Positions 16,634-24,567 of a DNA stretch of 64,000 nucleotides are shown here, piece by piece. The position numbers and the translations under genes are program-made. The notes beneath the pieces are model-generated. The model was not told where the DNA came from. It did not search any database and was given only the letters and a program-made list of their open reading frames with translations. The stretch's first letter is position 1; every line of letters begins with the position of its first letter. Location of the stretch: assembly GCF_028356935.1 (NCBI RefSeq), contig NZ_CP102798.1:806001-870000 (forward strand). Direction: 5' to 3'. The DNA is from Lysinibacillus sp. OF-1. Its GTDB lineage: Bacteria > Bacillota > Bacilli > Bacillales_A > Planococcaceae.

Positions 16634-17575
16634 ATGAATGTATTAGTGACAGGTGGCTATGGTTTTATTGGCAGTGCCGTAGGTAGGCGTTTTTTCGAAG
16701 AAGGTGCAACAATTTATATTATTGATAATTTAAGTACGGGTCATTTACGAAATGTTGACTTTGAGCATAAATCCTATCTTTTAAATGTAGAGGATGAGGT
16801 TTGTGAGCATCTTTTTAAAGAAATACATTTTGATGTAGTCATCCATTGTGCGGCACAAACGAGCGTACAACAATCCATCCAAGAGCCAGTAAAGGATATT
16901 TTGACAAATATCGTTGGGCTAAGCCAAATGCTTTTTTTAGCTTCTAAGTATAATGTACAGCATTTTGTTTTTGCTTCGTCAGCATCGGTGTATGGAGATA
17001 GTCATTATCCGCCATTAGAAGAAACAGATGTCTGTGAACCGATATCTATGTATGGACTCAATAAGAGCATTGGGGAAACCTACTGTGAGAAATGGCATAA
17101 AGATTATCGTTTACCTATTCTCATCTACAGATTTGCTAATGTTTTTGGTCCAAGGCAACAAATGCAGGGGGAAGCAGCAGTGATCCCAAGTATGCTAAAA
17201 AGCAGTATGGCAGGCAAGCCTTTTACGATTTATGGTGACGGTGAACAAACACGAGATTTCATTTATGTCGATGATATTGCAGATGCTATTTACGCTGGTG
17301 TATCTGCCCGTTTGCAAGGCACGTATAATGTATCCACAAATGAAGCTTGGTCTATTCACCAAGTCATCTTACTGCTGCAACATTTAAATCACCCACTTGA
17401 AATTCAATATGCCCCTGCACGAGAAGGAGATATCGAACATTCATTTTTAAATAACGACAAATTAGCCAAGGCCATTGGCTGGAGGCCAAAAACTTCTTTT
17501 GCAGAAGGAATCGAACGTACATTGCATGCATTACAAAATGAAAAACTAGCAGAAATTCAACAAAATAGTGGCTAA
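16634..17575 (+). CDS. NAD-dependent nucleotide-sugar epimerase/dehydratase
   Basis: 313 residues of extended SDR type. NAD-binding GGYGFIG, Ser of FASSASVYGD and the catalytic YGLNK pair are present, followed by FANVFGPRQQ and DGEQTRDFIYVDD, which are UDP-glucose 4-epimerase-like substrate-side motifs. It probably interconverts or modifies a UDP-sugar for envelope polymers, but the substrate cannot be assigned. SD GGGGGCGATAGG precedes the ATG. It is a single gene with its own terminator. Confidence 0.85.
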   Translation: MNVLVTGGYGFIGSAVGRRFFEEGATIYIIDNLSTGHLRNVDFEHKSYLLNVEDEVCEHLFKEIHFDVVIHCAAQTSVQQSIQEPVKDILTNIVGLSQMLFLASKYNVQHFVFASSASVYGDSHYPPLEETDVCEPISMYGLNKSIGETYCEKWHKDYRLPILIYRFANVFGPRQQMQGEAAVIPSMLKSSMAGKPFTIYGDGEQTRDFIYVDDIADAIYAGVSARLQGTYNVSTNEAWSIHQVILLLQHLNHPLEIQYAPAREGDIEHSFLNNDKLAKAIGWRPKTSFAEGIERTLHALQNEKLAEIQQNSG

Positions 17576-17595
17576 AGGGCATTTAAATTATGTAG

Positions 17596-17625
17596 GCATA
17601 TTACATCGTGTAATATGTCTTTTTC
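17596..17625 (+). terminator. Terminator of the epimerase gene
   Basis: GCATATTACA (17596-17605), loop TCG, TGTAATATG (17609-17617), then TCTTTTTC. Confidence 0.82.
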
Positions 17626-17680
17626 TATGTCTATAGTATAATAATTCATTAAAGAAATGGTTGTGGACGGAGGCTTATTG

Positions 17681-18958
17681 ATGCTTGTAGATTTTAGAGT
17701 GAAAAATTGTTTAAGTTATAAAGATGATACGTTATTTTCAATGGTAGCGGGCAGCCGTCTGCGAAAATGGAAGGATACTCATACCATTCAATTTGATTCA
17801 CTTCGACTTGTGAAAAGTGCATTTATTTTTGGACCAAATGGTAGTGGGAAATCCAATCTTTTTACGGCTATTAAAGTATTACGTACTTTGCTTTTTAATT
17901 TTGAAAATTTAAATAATGTTAAGCAGTTACGTTTACCCTATCAACCGTTTAAGTTAGGAAGACAGCAGGGCACACCAACAGAGTTTATGATATCGCTTTT
18001 TTTAGATGGTGCTCTTTATGATTATGAAATACAGTACAATGCTTCTCAAGTTCTCTATGAGCGTCTTGTGAAGACGAACAAGTTGCAAAAAGAAGAGCTG
18101 TTTGTCAGACAATGGGATGGTACACAATATTCATATGAAACAGCTCAAACGAGTGCACAGGAGCTGACAAAATATACACGTAACAATACGGCCTTTTTGT
18201 CTGTCTTGCATGTTTTTAATGATTCAGATGCTTTAAAGATATTCGATTGGTTTTTACATAAAATTCTATTTCTTGATGAAGCAAATCGGTTATCAAGTCA
18301 TCCTCTAATTCGTAAACTTGAAGAGAAGCCCTTTAAAAAAGAAGTGATCAAACTCCTTAAAATTGCAGACCTATCCATTCAAGATGTCACGGCCAGACGT
18401 GTGGAACGTCGAGAGAAAAATACAATTGGTTATGAGTATGAATCGTCTGAGGTGATTCAAGAAGTAGATATTGACCTACATTACTTATCATTTGATGAAG
18501 CAGGTGCACCGATAGGAACGGAAACGATTAATTGGACAATGGATTCGAAAGGCACAGTACGAATGCTACATTTAGCATGCGTGATGGTGGATGCTTATAA
18601 TAAAGGAAAAACGATTTTTATAGACGAATTCGATACGGCATTCCATGTGTCGATTTGTGAGTTTTTAATGGCCATTATGAACAGCAAACGCAATCGAAAT
18701 AATCAATTTATCGTGACAAGTCATGAAATAGAATTGCTAGATCAGCCATTGCGTTCAGATCAAATTTGGTTTGTTAATAAAAGCTTTAAAAATGAATCAG
18801 AGCTTTACTCTTTATTTGATTTTGCAGATTTACAAAAGAAGCGTGGAGATCTTTCTTATGCGAAACGCTATATAAAAGGTGAGTTTGGTGCAATGCCTGT
18901 TATCAATGAGTATTTATCTGAACAATATTTAGAAGAAGCGGAGGTATCTGAGCCTTGA
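17681..18958 (+). CDS. RloA/AbiLi-like AAA ATPase (putative phage defence)
   Basis: About 425 residues. N-terminal LVDFRVKNCLSYKDDTLFSM and Walker A FGPNGSGKSN (about residue 50) give the AAA_15/OLD-like ABC-type head. Late motifs are DSKGTVRML (signature-like), TIFIDEFD (Walker B) and TSHEIELLD (switch His). It overlaps by four bases (TTGA) with an RloB-like gene, the pairing of AbiL/RloAB abortive-infection systems. The ATG at 17681 follows GGAGG at 17669-17673; an upstream ATG at 17657 has no SD. Defence is inferred from the pairing, not shown here. Confidence 0.78.
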   Translation: MLVDFRVKNCLSYKDDTLFSMVAGSRLRKWKDTHTIQFDSLRLVKSAFIFGPNGSGKSNLFTAIKVLRTLLFNFENLNNVKQLRLPYQPFKLGRQQGTPTEFMISLFLDGALYDYEIQYNASQVLYERLVKTNKLQKEELFVRQWDGTQYSYETAQTSAQELTKYTRNNTAFLSVLHVFNDSDALKIFDWFLHKILFLDEANRLSSHPLIRKLEEKPFKKEVIKLLKIADLSIQDVTARRVERREKNTIGYEYESSEVIQEVDIDLHYLSFDEAGAPIGTETINWTMDSKGTVRMLHLACVMVDAYNKGKTIFIDEFDTAFHVSICEFLMAIMNSKRNRNNQFIVTSHEIELLDQPLRSDQIWFVNKSFKNESELYSLFDFADLQKKRGDLSYAKRYIKGEFGAMPVINEYLSEQYLEEAEVSEP

Positions 18959-19530
18959 GAGTACGTCAACAAGGGAGCCGAACACTGCGTAAAACGATTT
19001 TAATTTATTGTGAAGGTGAGACAGAACGTATTTATTTTGAACAAATGCGTATATTAAAGCGCTCTAAAATGGTTAGTGTCAAAATAAAAAACGTTAAACG
19101 TTCAGCTATTAAGCTTGCTCAACATGCTTATCGAGATTCCAGCTATCAATATTTTGATGAGGTTTGGATTGTTTTTGATAAGGATGACTTAACCGAAAAG
19201 CAATTAGAGGAAGTCAATCAATTTTGCGAGGAAAAAAATATTCGCATTGCCTATACCAATGAAGCATTTGAATTGTGGCTACTCCTGCATTTTGAGGAAG
19301 TCGACAGTTCAGAAAAGTATCCTCGTGCTGTCTTGAATGACAAGATGGAACAGCATCTTGGCGTAAGTCGTTATTTCCGTCACAAGGCAGATGAATCCAT
19401 TATTGCCCCCATCGCATTACGACATGAGGTAGCGATTAAAAATTGTACAGACATGATGGCTCTTCGAAAGACGGAGAGCCGCGACAACCCTTACTGTAAC
19501 ATACATGAAATGATACGATACATATTTTAA
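18955..19530 (+). CDS. RloB/AbiLii-like protein (putative effector of the pair)
   Basis: 191 residues starting at TTG, with SD GGAGG at 18940-18944. The core ILIYCEGETERIYFEQM and VWIVFDKDD are the two acidic motifs (Glu, then DxDD) of the RloB domain, a Toprim-like nuclease fold. NEAFELWLLLHFE and CNIHEMIRYI are also conserved in the family. In the AbiL pair the ATPase partner is thought to sense or regulate and RloB to act as the toxic nuclease; that assignment is inference. Translation is coupled to the ATPase gene by TTGA. Confidence 0.78.
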   Translation: MRVRQQGSRTLRKTILIYCEGETERIYFEQMRILKRSKMVSVKIKNVKRSAIKLAQHAYRDSSYQYFDEVWIVFDKDDLTEKQLEEVNQFCEEKNIRIAYTNEAFELWLLLHFEEVDSSEKYPRAVLNDKMEQHLGVSRYFRHKADESIIAPIALRHEVAIKNCTDMMALRKTESRDNPYCNIHEMIRYIF

Positions 19531-19533
19531 GCG

Positions 19534-19577
19534 TGAGTAGGTTTTCTATTTCCAAATAGAGACCTGCTTTTTTATTT
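19534..19577 (+). terminator. Terminator of the RloAB-like pair
   Basis: AGTAGGTTTTCTATTT pairs with AAATAGAGACCTGCT with mismatches, then TTTTTATTTTT. Confidence 0.7.
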
Positions 19578-19672
19578 TTACACAATGCATTGTCGAAATG
19601 AAAGCATGTTTATTTTTCCAAAACATATAGTGTATATGGAGCGAAAGTAGTAAATAGATGAAAGGGGATTGT

Positions 19673-21739
19673 GTGGATAACTCAAAGTCGAATCAACGCA
19701 AAAATCTAGAGGAGAATGCCAAGGATCAGCAACTAGAGCCATTCCGTGTCGAGAATGAAGGCACGAGAATGACAACCAATCAGGGGCTAAGGGTGTCCAA
19801 TGATGAGGATTCGCTTAAGGCAGGCGTTCGTGGGCCAACAATTATGGAGGATTTTCATCTTAGAGAAAAAATTACCCATTTTGATCATGAACGTATTCCA
19901 GAGCGCGTCGTACATGCCAGAGGTTTTGCAGCACATGGCGAGTTTGAATTGTATGAATCCATGGCAGAGTATACGAAGGCGAAATTTTTGCAGGATCCGA
20001 AAAAGAAAACACCTGTGTTTGTCAGGTTTTCAACAGTGGTAGGGAGCTTAGGATCGATGGACACAGCTCGTGATGTACGCGGATTTGCAACGAAATTTTA
20101 TACGGATGAAGGAAATTATGATTTAGTCGGTAATAATATTCCTGTCTTTTTTATTCAGGATGCCATTAAGTTTCCCGATTTAATTCATGCCGTAAAGCCT
20201 GAGCCACACAATGATATGCCACAAGCAGCCTCTGCACACGATACCTTTTGGGATTTTGTAGCCAATAATCAGGAAATTGCGCATATGGTGATGTGGGTGA
20301 TGTCTGACCGTGCCATTCCGCGAAGCTTTCGTATGATGGAAGGTTTCGGCGTGCATACATTCCGCTTCGTCAATGACAAGGGAAGATCGAGATTTGTCAA
20401 ATTCCATTGGAAGCCTGTACTCGGTGTACATTCTCTTGTTTGGGATGAAGCCCAGATAATTGCTGGGAAGGACCCCGATTTTCAGCGACGGGATTTATGG
20501 GAAGCCATCGAAATTGGCGATTATCCAGAGTTTGAGTTAGCTGTCCAAATTCTTGAACCTGAAGATGAATTTAAATTTGATTTTGATATTTTAGATGCGA
20601 CAAAGCTTTGGCCAGAGGAAATAGTGCCAGTGAAGAAGATTGGCAAAATGACCTTAAATCGTAATGTGGATAATGTCTTTGCTGAAACAGAGCAAGTTGC
20701 CTTCCACCCAGGTAGCGTTGTACCAGGCATAGACTTTACGAATGATCCCCTGTTACAGGGACGATTATTTTCATACTTAGACACACAGTTAATCCGTCTA
20801 GGTGGACCAAACTTTGCAGAAATCCCCATTAATCGACCGATTTGCCCAGTGCATAACAATCAGCGGAATGGCTTTAGTCGACAGACCATTAATTTAGGAA
20901 GAGTGAGTTATCATAAAAATTCGCTGGCTAATAATACACCCGCCACTTCTACTGCAAGGGAAGGGGGATATGTTCATTATGAGGAAAAGGTTGAGGGACG
21001 CATCACAAGAGCGCGCAGTAAATCCTTTGATGATCATTTTTCACAAGCACGACTCTTTTGGAACAGTATGTCCCCGCCTGAAAAACAACATATTATAGAG
21101 GCATTTAGCTTCGAGGTAGGAAAAGTGAAGAGTAAATCAGTTCGTCAGCAAGTTGTGGATATGTTTGTCCATGTAGATAAAGCAATGGCTACAACAGTGG
21201 CAGACAATGTTGGCGTTAATCGCCCTACAGGAGAACAGTCCAAGGTCACAGCCTCCTCACCAGCACTTAGTCAAGCCAATACCATTAAATTGCCTTACAC
21301 ACTTAAGGTCGGAGTCTTAATTGGCGATGGCTTTGATGCAAATGAGGTCGGTGAAGTATTGAAATATTTAACAAGGCAAGGTGTACGCTACAGCATTATC
21401 TCCGATCGACTAGGTGTTGTGACAGGGAATAATGGGGTTCAATTAACGGCTACTGACACATTTATCACAACCGATGCTGTATTATTCGACTCGTTATATG
21501 TTGTTGGGGTAAAGGCAAGCAATCAAGCGAAATTCAATACTTATATCGTCAATTATATCAATGAAGCATATCGTCACTTTAAGCCAATAGGATTTGCTGC
21601 TACTGGCACAACTTTCTTCAATATGTCCAATGCAAACGTAGGCCCTGGCATTGTGTTAGCAACAGGTAACAAGGATTTCGCTAAAAAGTTCGTAGCAGCC
21701 ATTGCCCAGCAACGATTTTGGCAACGAAATATCTATTAA
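19673..21739 (+). CDS. katE: Large-subunit (clade 2) catalase
   Basis: About 688 residues, the long catalase form with an extra C-terminal flavodoxin/GATase-like domain (about 530-688: TLKVGVLIGDGFDANEV onward). Catalytic His lies in ERVVHARG, Asn in FFIQDAIKFPD, and the heme-ligand Tyr in RLFSYLDTQ. Reaction: H2O2 to water and oxygen in the cytoplasm. The start is set at GTG 19673 because AAAGGGGA (19661-19668) is a good SD for it; the in-frame ATG at 19658 overlaps that SD and has none of its own. It is strongly similar to the Bacillus KatE/KatX2 class, which is general-stress controlled. No clear PerR box was found. Confidence 0.92.
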   Translation: MDNSKSNQRKNLEENAKDQQLEPFRVENEGTRMTTNQGLRVSNDEDSLKAGVRGPTIMEDFHLREKITHFDHERIPERVVHARGFAAHGEFELYESMAEYTKAKFLQDPKKKTPVFVRFSTVVGSLGSMDTARDVRGFATKFYTDEGNYDLVGNNIPVFFIQDAIKFPDLIHAVKPEPHNDMPQAASAHDTFWDFVANNQEIAHMVMWVMSDRAIPRSFRMMEGFGVHTFRFVNDKGRSRFVKFHWKPVLGVHSLVWDEAQIIAGKDPDFQRRDLWEAIEIGDYPEFELAVQILEPEDEFKFDFDILDATKLWPEEIVPVKKIGKMTLNRNVDNVFAETEQVAFHPGSVVPGIDFTNDPLLQGRLFSYLDTQLIRLGGPNFAEIPINRPICPVHNNQRNGFSRQTINLGRVSYHKNSLANNTPATSTAREGGYVHYEEKVEGRITRARSKSFDDHFSQARLFWNSMSPPEKQHIIEAFSFEVGKVKSKSVRQQVVDMFVHVDKAMATTVADNVGVNRPTGEQSKVTASSPALSQANTIKLPYTLKVGVLIGDGFDANEVGEVLKYLTRQGVRYSIISDRLGVVTGNNGVQLTATDTFITTDAVLFDSLYVVGVKASNQAKFNTYIVNYINEAYRHFKPIGFAATGTTFFNMSNANVGPGIVLATGNKDFAKKFVAAIAQQRFWQRNIY

Positions 21740-21756
21740 ATAGATCGGTGAGTAGT

Positions 21757-22006
21757 GAATACTTTCAGAACGAAGAGAAATACTCGCGGAACGGAGAGAA
21801 ATACTCGCGGAACGAAGAGAAATACTCGCGGAACGAAGAGAAATACTCGCGGAACGAAGAGAAATACTCGCGGAACGAAGAGAAATACTCGCGGAACGGA
21901 GAGAAATACTCGCGGAACGGAGAGAAATACTCGCGGAACGAGAAGTGAAATACTCGCGGAACGGAGTGAAAACTCTCGGAACGAGAAGTGAAATACTCAC
22001 AAAAGG
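21757..22006 (+). repeat. 21-bp tandem repeat array downstream of catalase
   Basis: About ten consecutive copies of a 21-base unit, AAATACTCGCGGAACGAAGAG. Seven copies in register (21778-21924) differ only at A/G in GGAACGA/GAGAG. A degenerate copy precedes them, and longer, decayed units (22-23 bases, AGAAGTG ends) follow. Frames crossing it give SRNEEKY-like or RSASISL-like repeats but have no SD, so it is taken as non-coding. Units can pair through CGCG. Confidence 0.9.
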
Positions 22007-22027
22007 TAAGTAAATATTGTGCATGTC

Positions 22028-22062
22028 AAAAGGCCTTTCATTGAATGAGAGGCTTTTCCTCT
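22028..22062 (+). terminator. Terminator beyond the repeat array
   Basis: AAAAGGCCT pairs with AGGCTTTT with a one-base bulge, then CCTCTG. It is weak but lies between the array and lpd. Confidence 0.4.
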
Positions 22063-22118
22063 GTCTGTCATTGCATTCAAATTTTGCGAATGATATGGTG
22101 ATACATGAGGTGAAAATT

Positions 22119-23459
22119 ATGGAAAAATTTGATATTGCTATCATTGGAGCGGGACCAGGTGGTTATGTGGCTGCCATACATGCAGCGAAACATGGCAAAA
22201 AGGTTGCTCTCATCGAACGGGATAAGCTAGGGGGAGCCTGTTATAATGTTGGCTGCATTCCTTCAAAAATTTTATTAGAGCATAGTAAGCTTGTACAGGA
22301 AATTAAACGAGGGACGAGCTGGGGAATTGCAGTGCCTCAAGTGGAAATTCATTTTCCTCGATTGATGCAGCGAAAAGATACAATTATTCAAGAGCTGTTA
22401 AACAATATTGAGCACTATATTGTCAGCAATCAGATTACTTTATATCGTGGTGAGGCCTCTGTCGCAAAGGATTTAACGATTACAATTGGGAATGAGACGA
22501 TAATGGCTACAGATATTATTTTAGCGACAGGCAGTAAACCATTTGTCCCCCCATTTGAGGGTTTAGCAACTTCGACCTATTTTACAACGGATACATTTTT
22601 TGATATAGACGAGTTACCAGCTCAATTAACCATTATTGGGGGTGGGGTAATTGCAGTTGAAATGGCCTTTAGTTTAGCGCCACTTGGTACAAAGGTAACG
22701 TTACTGAATCATAGTGAGGACATATTACAAACGGAAGAGGCTGAAGCAAGACCGCTGATTCGAGAAAAAATGAAAAAACTTAATATCGAGCTTGTGACAG
22801 ATTTCAAGTTTGAAAAGTTTGAAGGCAATAGCATCCATACATCTAAAGGTGCTTATACATATGAAAATCTCTTATTTGCAACTGGTCGTCGTCCCAATAC
22901 AGAAATCGCTCAGCAATTAGGCTTAACTTTAGATGGTCGATTAATTGCAGTGGATGAACATTTACAGACAAGTCAGCCACATGTTTATGCCATAGGTGAC
23001 TTAGTAGATGGTTATCAGCTAGCGCATTCTGCCAGTGCTGAAGGCATTTACGTTGTCGATTATATTGTGGGCAAACAGCCAACATCAATTGACCAAACTT
23101 CAATTCCTCGTTGCGTTTATACACATCCGGAAATTGCTACATTTGGTTTATTAGAGGAGCAGGTCACAATACCTTACACCGTAACCAAAATGCCACTACA
23201 GACAAATCCTAAGGCATTAATGGAGGGGAATACAGAAGGCTTTGTGAAGTTAATTGCAGCAGAGGAAAGTGGTCAAATTTTAGGTGCATGTGTTGTAGCC
23301 GATGGTGCCACAGAAATGCTTAATGCTATATTGGCAACAAAAAATGCAGGTGGTACAGCCCAATCACTTGCGCAGATGATCTTCCCACATCCAACGGTGT
23401 CGGAGCATATTGGAGATGCCGCAAAGGCTGTTTTTGGGAAAGCAATTCACCAATCATAA
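22119..23459 (+). CDS. Dihydrolipoamide dehydrogenase-like flavoprotein
   Basis: 446 residues. FAD-binding GAGPGGYVAA, redox-active disulfide GGACYNVGCIPSK, NAD-binding GGGVIAVEMA, FAD motif VYAIGDLVDG and active-site HPHPTVSEHIGDA are all present and correctly ordered. Family role: reoxidation of dihydrolipoyl groups with NAD+. No E1 or E2 genes are nearby, so it is a stand-alone copy and could serve another lipoyl enzyme or act as a general disulfide reductase. The ATG at 22119 follows GAGGTG. The upstream frame from 22017 lies over the terminator. Confidence 0.88.
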   Translation: MEKFDIAIIGAGPGGYVAAIHAAKHGKKVALIERDKLGGACYNVGCIPSKILLEHSKLVQEIKRGTSWGIAVPQVEIHFPRLMQRKDTIIQELLNNIEHYIVSNQITLYRGEASVAKDLTITIGNETIMATDIILATGSKPFVPPFEGLATSTYFTTDTFFDIDELPAQLTIIGGGVIAVEMAFSLAPLGTKVTLLNHSEDILQTEEAEARPLIREKMKKLNIELVTDFKFEKFEGNSIHTSKGAYTYENLLFATGRRPNTEIAQQLGLTLDGRLIAVDEHLQTSQPHVYAIGDLVDGYQLAHSASAEGIYVVDYIVGKQPTSIDQTSIPRCVYTHPEIATFGLLEEQVTIPYTVTKMPLQTNPKALMEGNTEGFVKLIAAEESGQILGACVVADGATEMLNAILATKNAGGTAQSLAQMIFPHPTVSEHIGDAAKAVFGKAIHQS

Positions 23460-23540
23460 AAAAGCTATTGACATTCAGAGAATTTATGTTAGATTAATTT
23501 TATAAGAATACTTGGTATTAGAGTTGACTAGGCAACTAGA

Positions 23541-23597
23541 GGCTTCTATTTTACAAAACGGTAATCCGCCTGATTGTAAAATAGAAGCCTTTTTTAA
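23541..23597 (+). terminator. Strong terminator/attenuator in the leader of the FMN reductase gene
   Basis: GGCTTCTATTTTACAA (23541-23556) pairs perfectly over 16 bp with TTGTAAAATAGAAGCC (23574-23589), then TTTTTT. The loop holds CGGTAATCCG, itself a small hairpin. A TTGACA at 23468-23473 and a short AGTTG/CAACT stem precede it, so it may be an attenuator for the gene that starts 30 bases later rather than only the lpd terminator. Confidence 0.8.
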
Positions 23598-23624
23598 TGA
23601 CAATGATTAAAAGGAGTGGGAAAA

Positions 23625-24158
23625 ATGACAAAAGCAGTTATTTTGAATGGGAGCAATTCGAAAAATTCTAGAGTTACAGCCATTCATGAAAAGGTGGAAA
23701 ATCATTTTATTGCGCGAGGAATAGAGGTACATTCCAATTATGTACATGAACTACCAGCTACCGATTTACTCACTGCCAATTTTGCCAGTAAGGAAATCCA
23801 AGCAGAAAATGCGCATGTTGAGGAAGCTGATTTTATTGTCATACTAACCCCTATTTATAAAGCTTCCTATACAGGTATTTTGAAGACCTACTTGGATTTA
23901 CTGCCTCAAAAAGCCTTGCTTGGGAAGATCGTACTTCCTATTGCTGTAGGAGGTTCAATCGGTCATTTATTGGCATTAGAATATGCATTAAAGCCAGTTT
24001 TAGCTGTGCTTGGAGCAACATCAATTACCCATTCTGTTTATATTGTGGATAAACAAATTATTCGCCTTGAGGAAGGTGGCTTTGCGATTGAAGAAGAGGC
24101 TAGCAGCAGATTGGAAGCGGTGTTAGAACAATTACAGAAAGTGTTAATCGTTAATTAA
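23625..24158 (+). CDS. NAD(P)H-dependent FMN reductase, SsuE-like
   Basis: 177 residues with a flavodoxin-like fold: GSNSKNSRV (FMN phosphate loop, usually GSxRxxS), TPIYKASYTGILKTYLDLLP (the SsuE-type flavin segment) and GGSIGHLLALEYALKPVL. Family role: supply of reduced FMN to a sulfonate monooxygenase. No ssu genes are adjacent. The ATG at 23625 follows AAAAGGAG; a GTG at 23616 is too close. It may be controlled by the upstream leader hairpin. Confidence 0.82.
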   Translation: MTKAVILNGSNSKNSRVTAIHEKVENHFIARGIEVHSNYVHELPATDLLTANFASKEIQAENAHVEEADFIVILTPIYKASYTGILKTYLDLLPQKALLGKIVLPIAVGGSIGHLLALEYALKPVLAVLGATSITHSVYIVDKQIIRLEEGGFAIEEEASSRLEAVLEQLQKVLIVN

Positions 24159-24168
24159 CGTGGTAAAA

Positions 24169-24204
24169 GCGCATTATAGGGGCATCCTATAATGCGCTTT
24201 CTTT
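24169..24204. terminator. Bidirectional terminator
   Basis: GCGCATTATAGG (24169-24180), loop GGCAT, CCTATAATGCGC (24186-24197), then TTTCTTT on the plus strand and TTTTACC on the minus strand. It serves the FMN reductase gene and the small minus-strand frame. Confidence 0.85.
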
Positions 24205-24358
24205 AATTGATTTCAACATTTTCTTCATTCTCCATAGGTATTGTAGAGAGATATAAAAAAGCTTCATCTTGCAATAGCAATAATTTTTCTTCACAAATTC
24301 CGTGTGATAATGGTCCAGAAAATATGGACTCCCACCATGTCCCAGTTGTTGTTGTCAT
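24203..24358 (-). CDS. Small hypothetical protein, 51 residues
   Basis: An open frame on the minus strand between the FMN reductase gene and the aldehyde dehydrogenase gene, beginning MTTTTGTWWESIF and continuing SGPLSHGICEEKLLL. It has an in-frame stop just before the ATG, a GGGGGCG stretch about 8 bases ahead as a possible SD, and ends against a bidirectional terminator, so the convergent arrangement supports transcription. No family is recognised. It could be a chance frame. Confidence 0.45.
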   Translation of the reverse strand: MTTTTGTWWESIFSGPLSHGICEEKLLLLQDEAFLYLSTIPMENEENVEIN

Positions 24359-24567
24359 TCATCTACGCCCCCATTTCAGTTTTAATATGTAGTTGTATAT
24401 TTCCCGAGATAAAAAAACTAAAACATTTCATTTTCACATAAAGCCATTTCACCCCCGATGCAGAAAGAGGATTTTTGTCCTCCGATGTTGTATCGTATAG
24501 ACAATGATAGTTTGTTTCAAAATGAAAAAACTATGTATGGCATTTTAAAAAAAGGGGTGCTTTATTG

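Noticed and set aside
19585-19600. Spo0A-like box (TTGTCGAAA) upstream of katE
   Set aside because: Single, short and low-information match with no nearby promoter hexamers.
21718-21991. Plus-strand frames through the 21-bp repeats, giving SRNEEKY-like or RGTKRNT-like repeat proteins
   Set aside because: No SD, and the frame starts inside katE. Several frames are open only because the 21-base unit lacks stops.
21757-22006. CRISPR array
   Set aside because: Units are contiguous with no unique spacers, and no cas genes are near. It is a simple tandem repeat.
21656-22144. A 162-codon minus-strand frame across the same repeats
   Set aside because: Repeat-driven open frame without an SD or any domain.
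24207-24392. A 61-codon plus-strand frame in the gap before the aldehyde dehydrogenase gene
   Set aside because: No SD, and Cys/His-rich random-looking sequence. The opposite-strand 51-codon frame is the better candidate.
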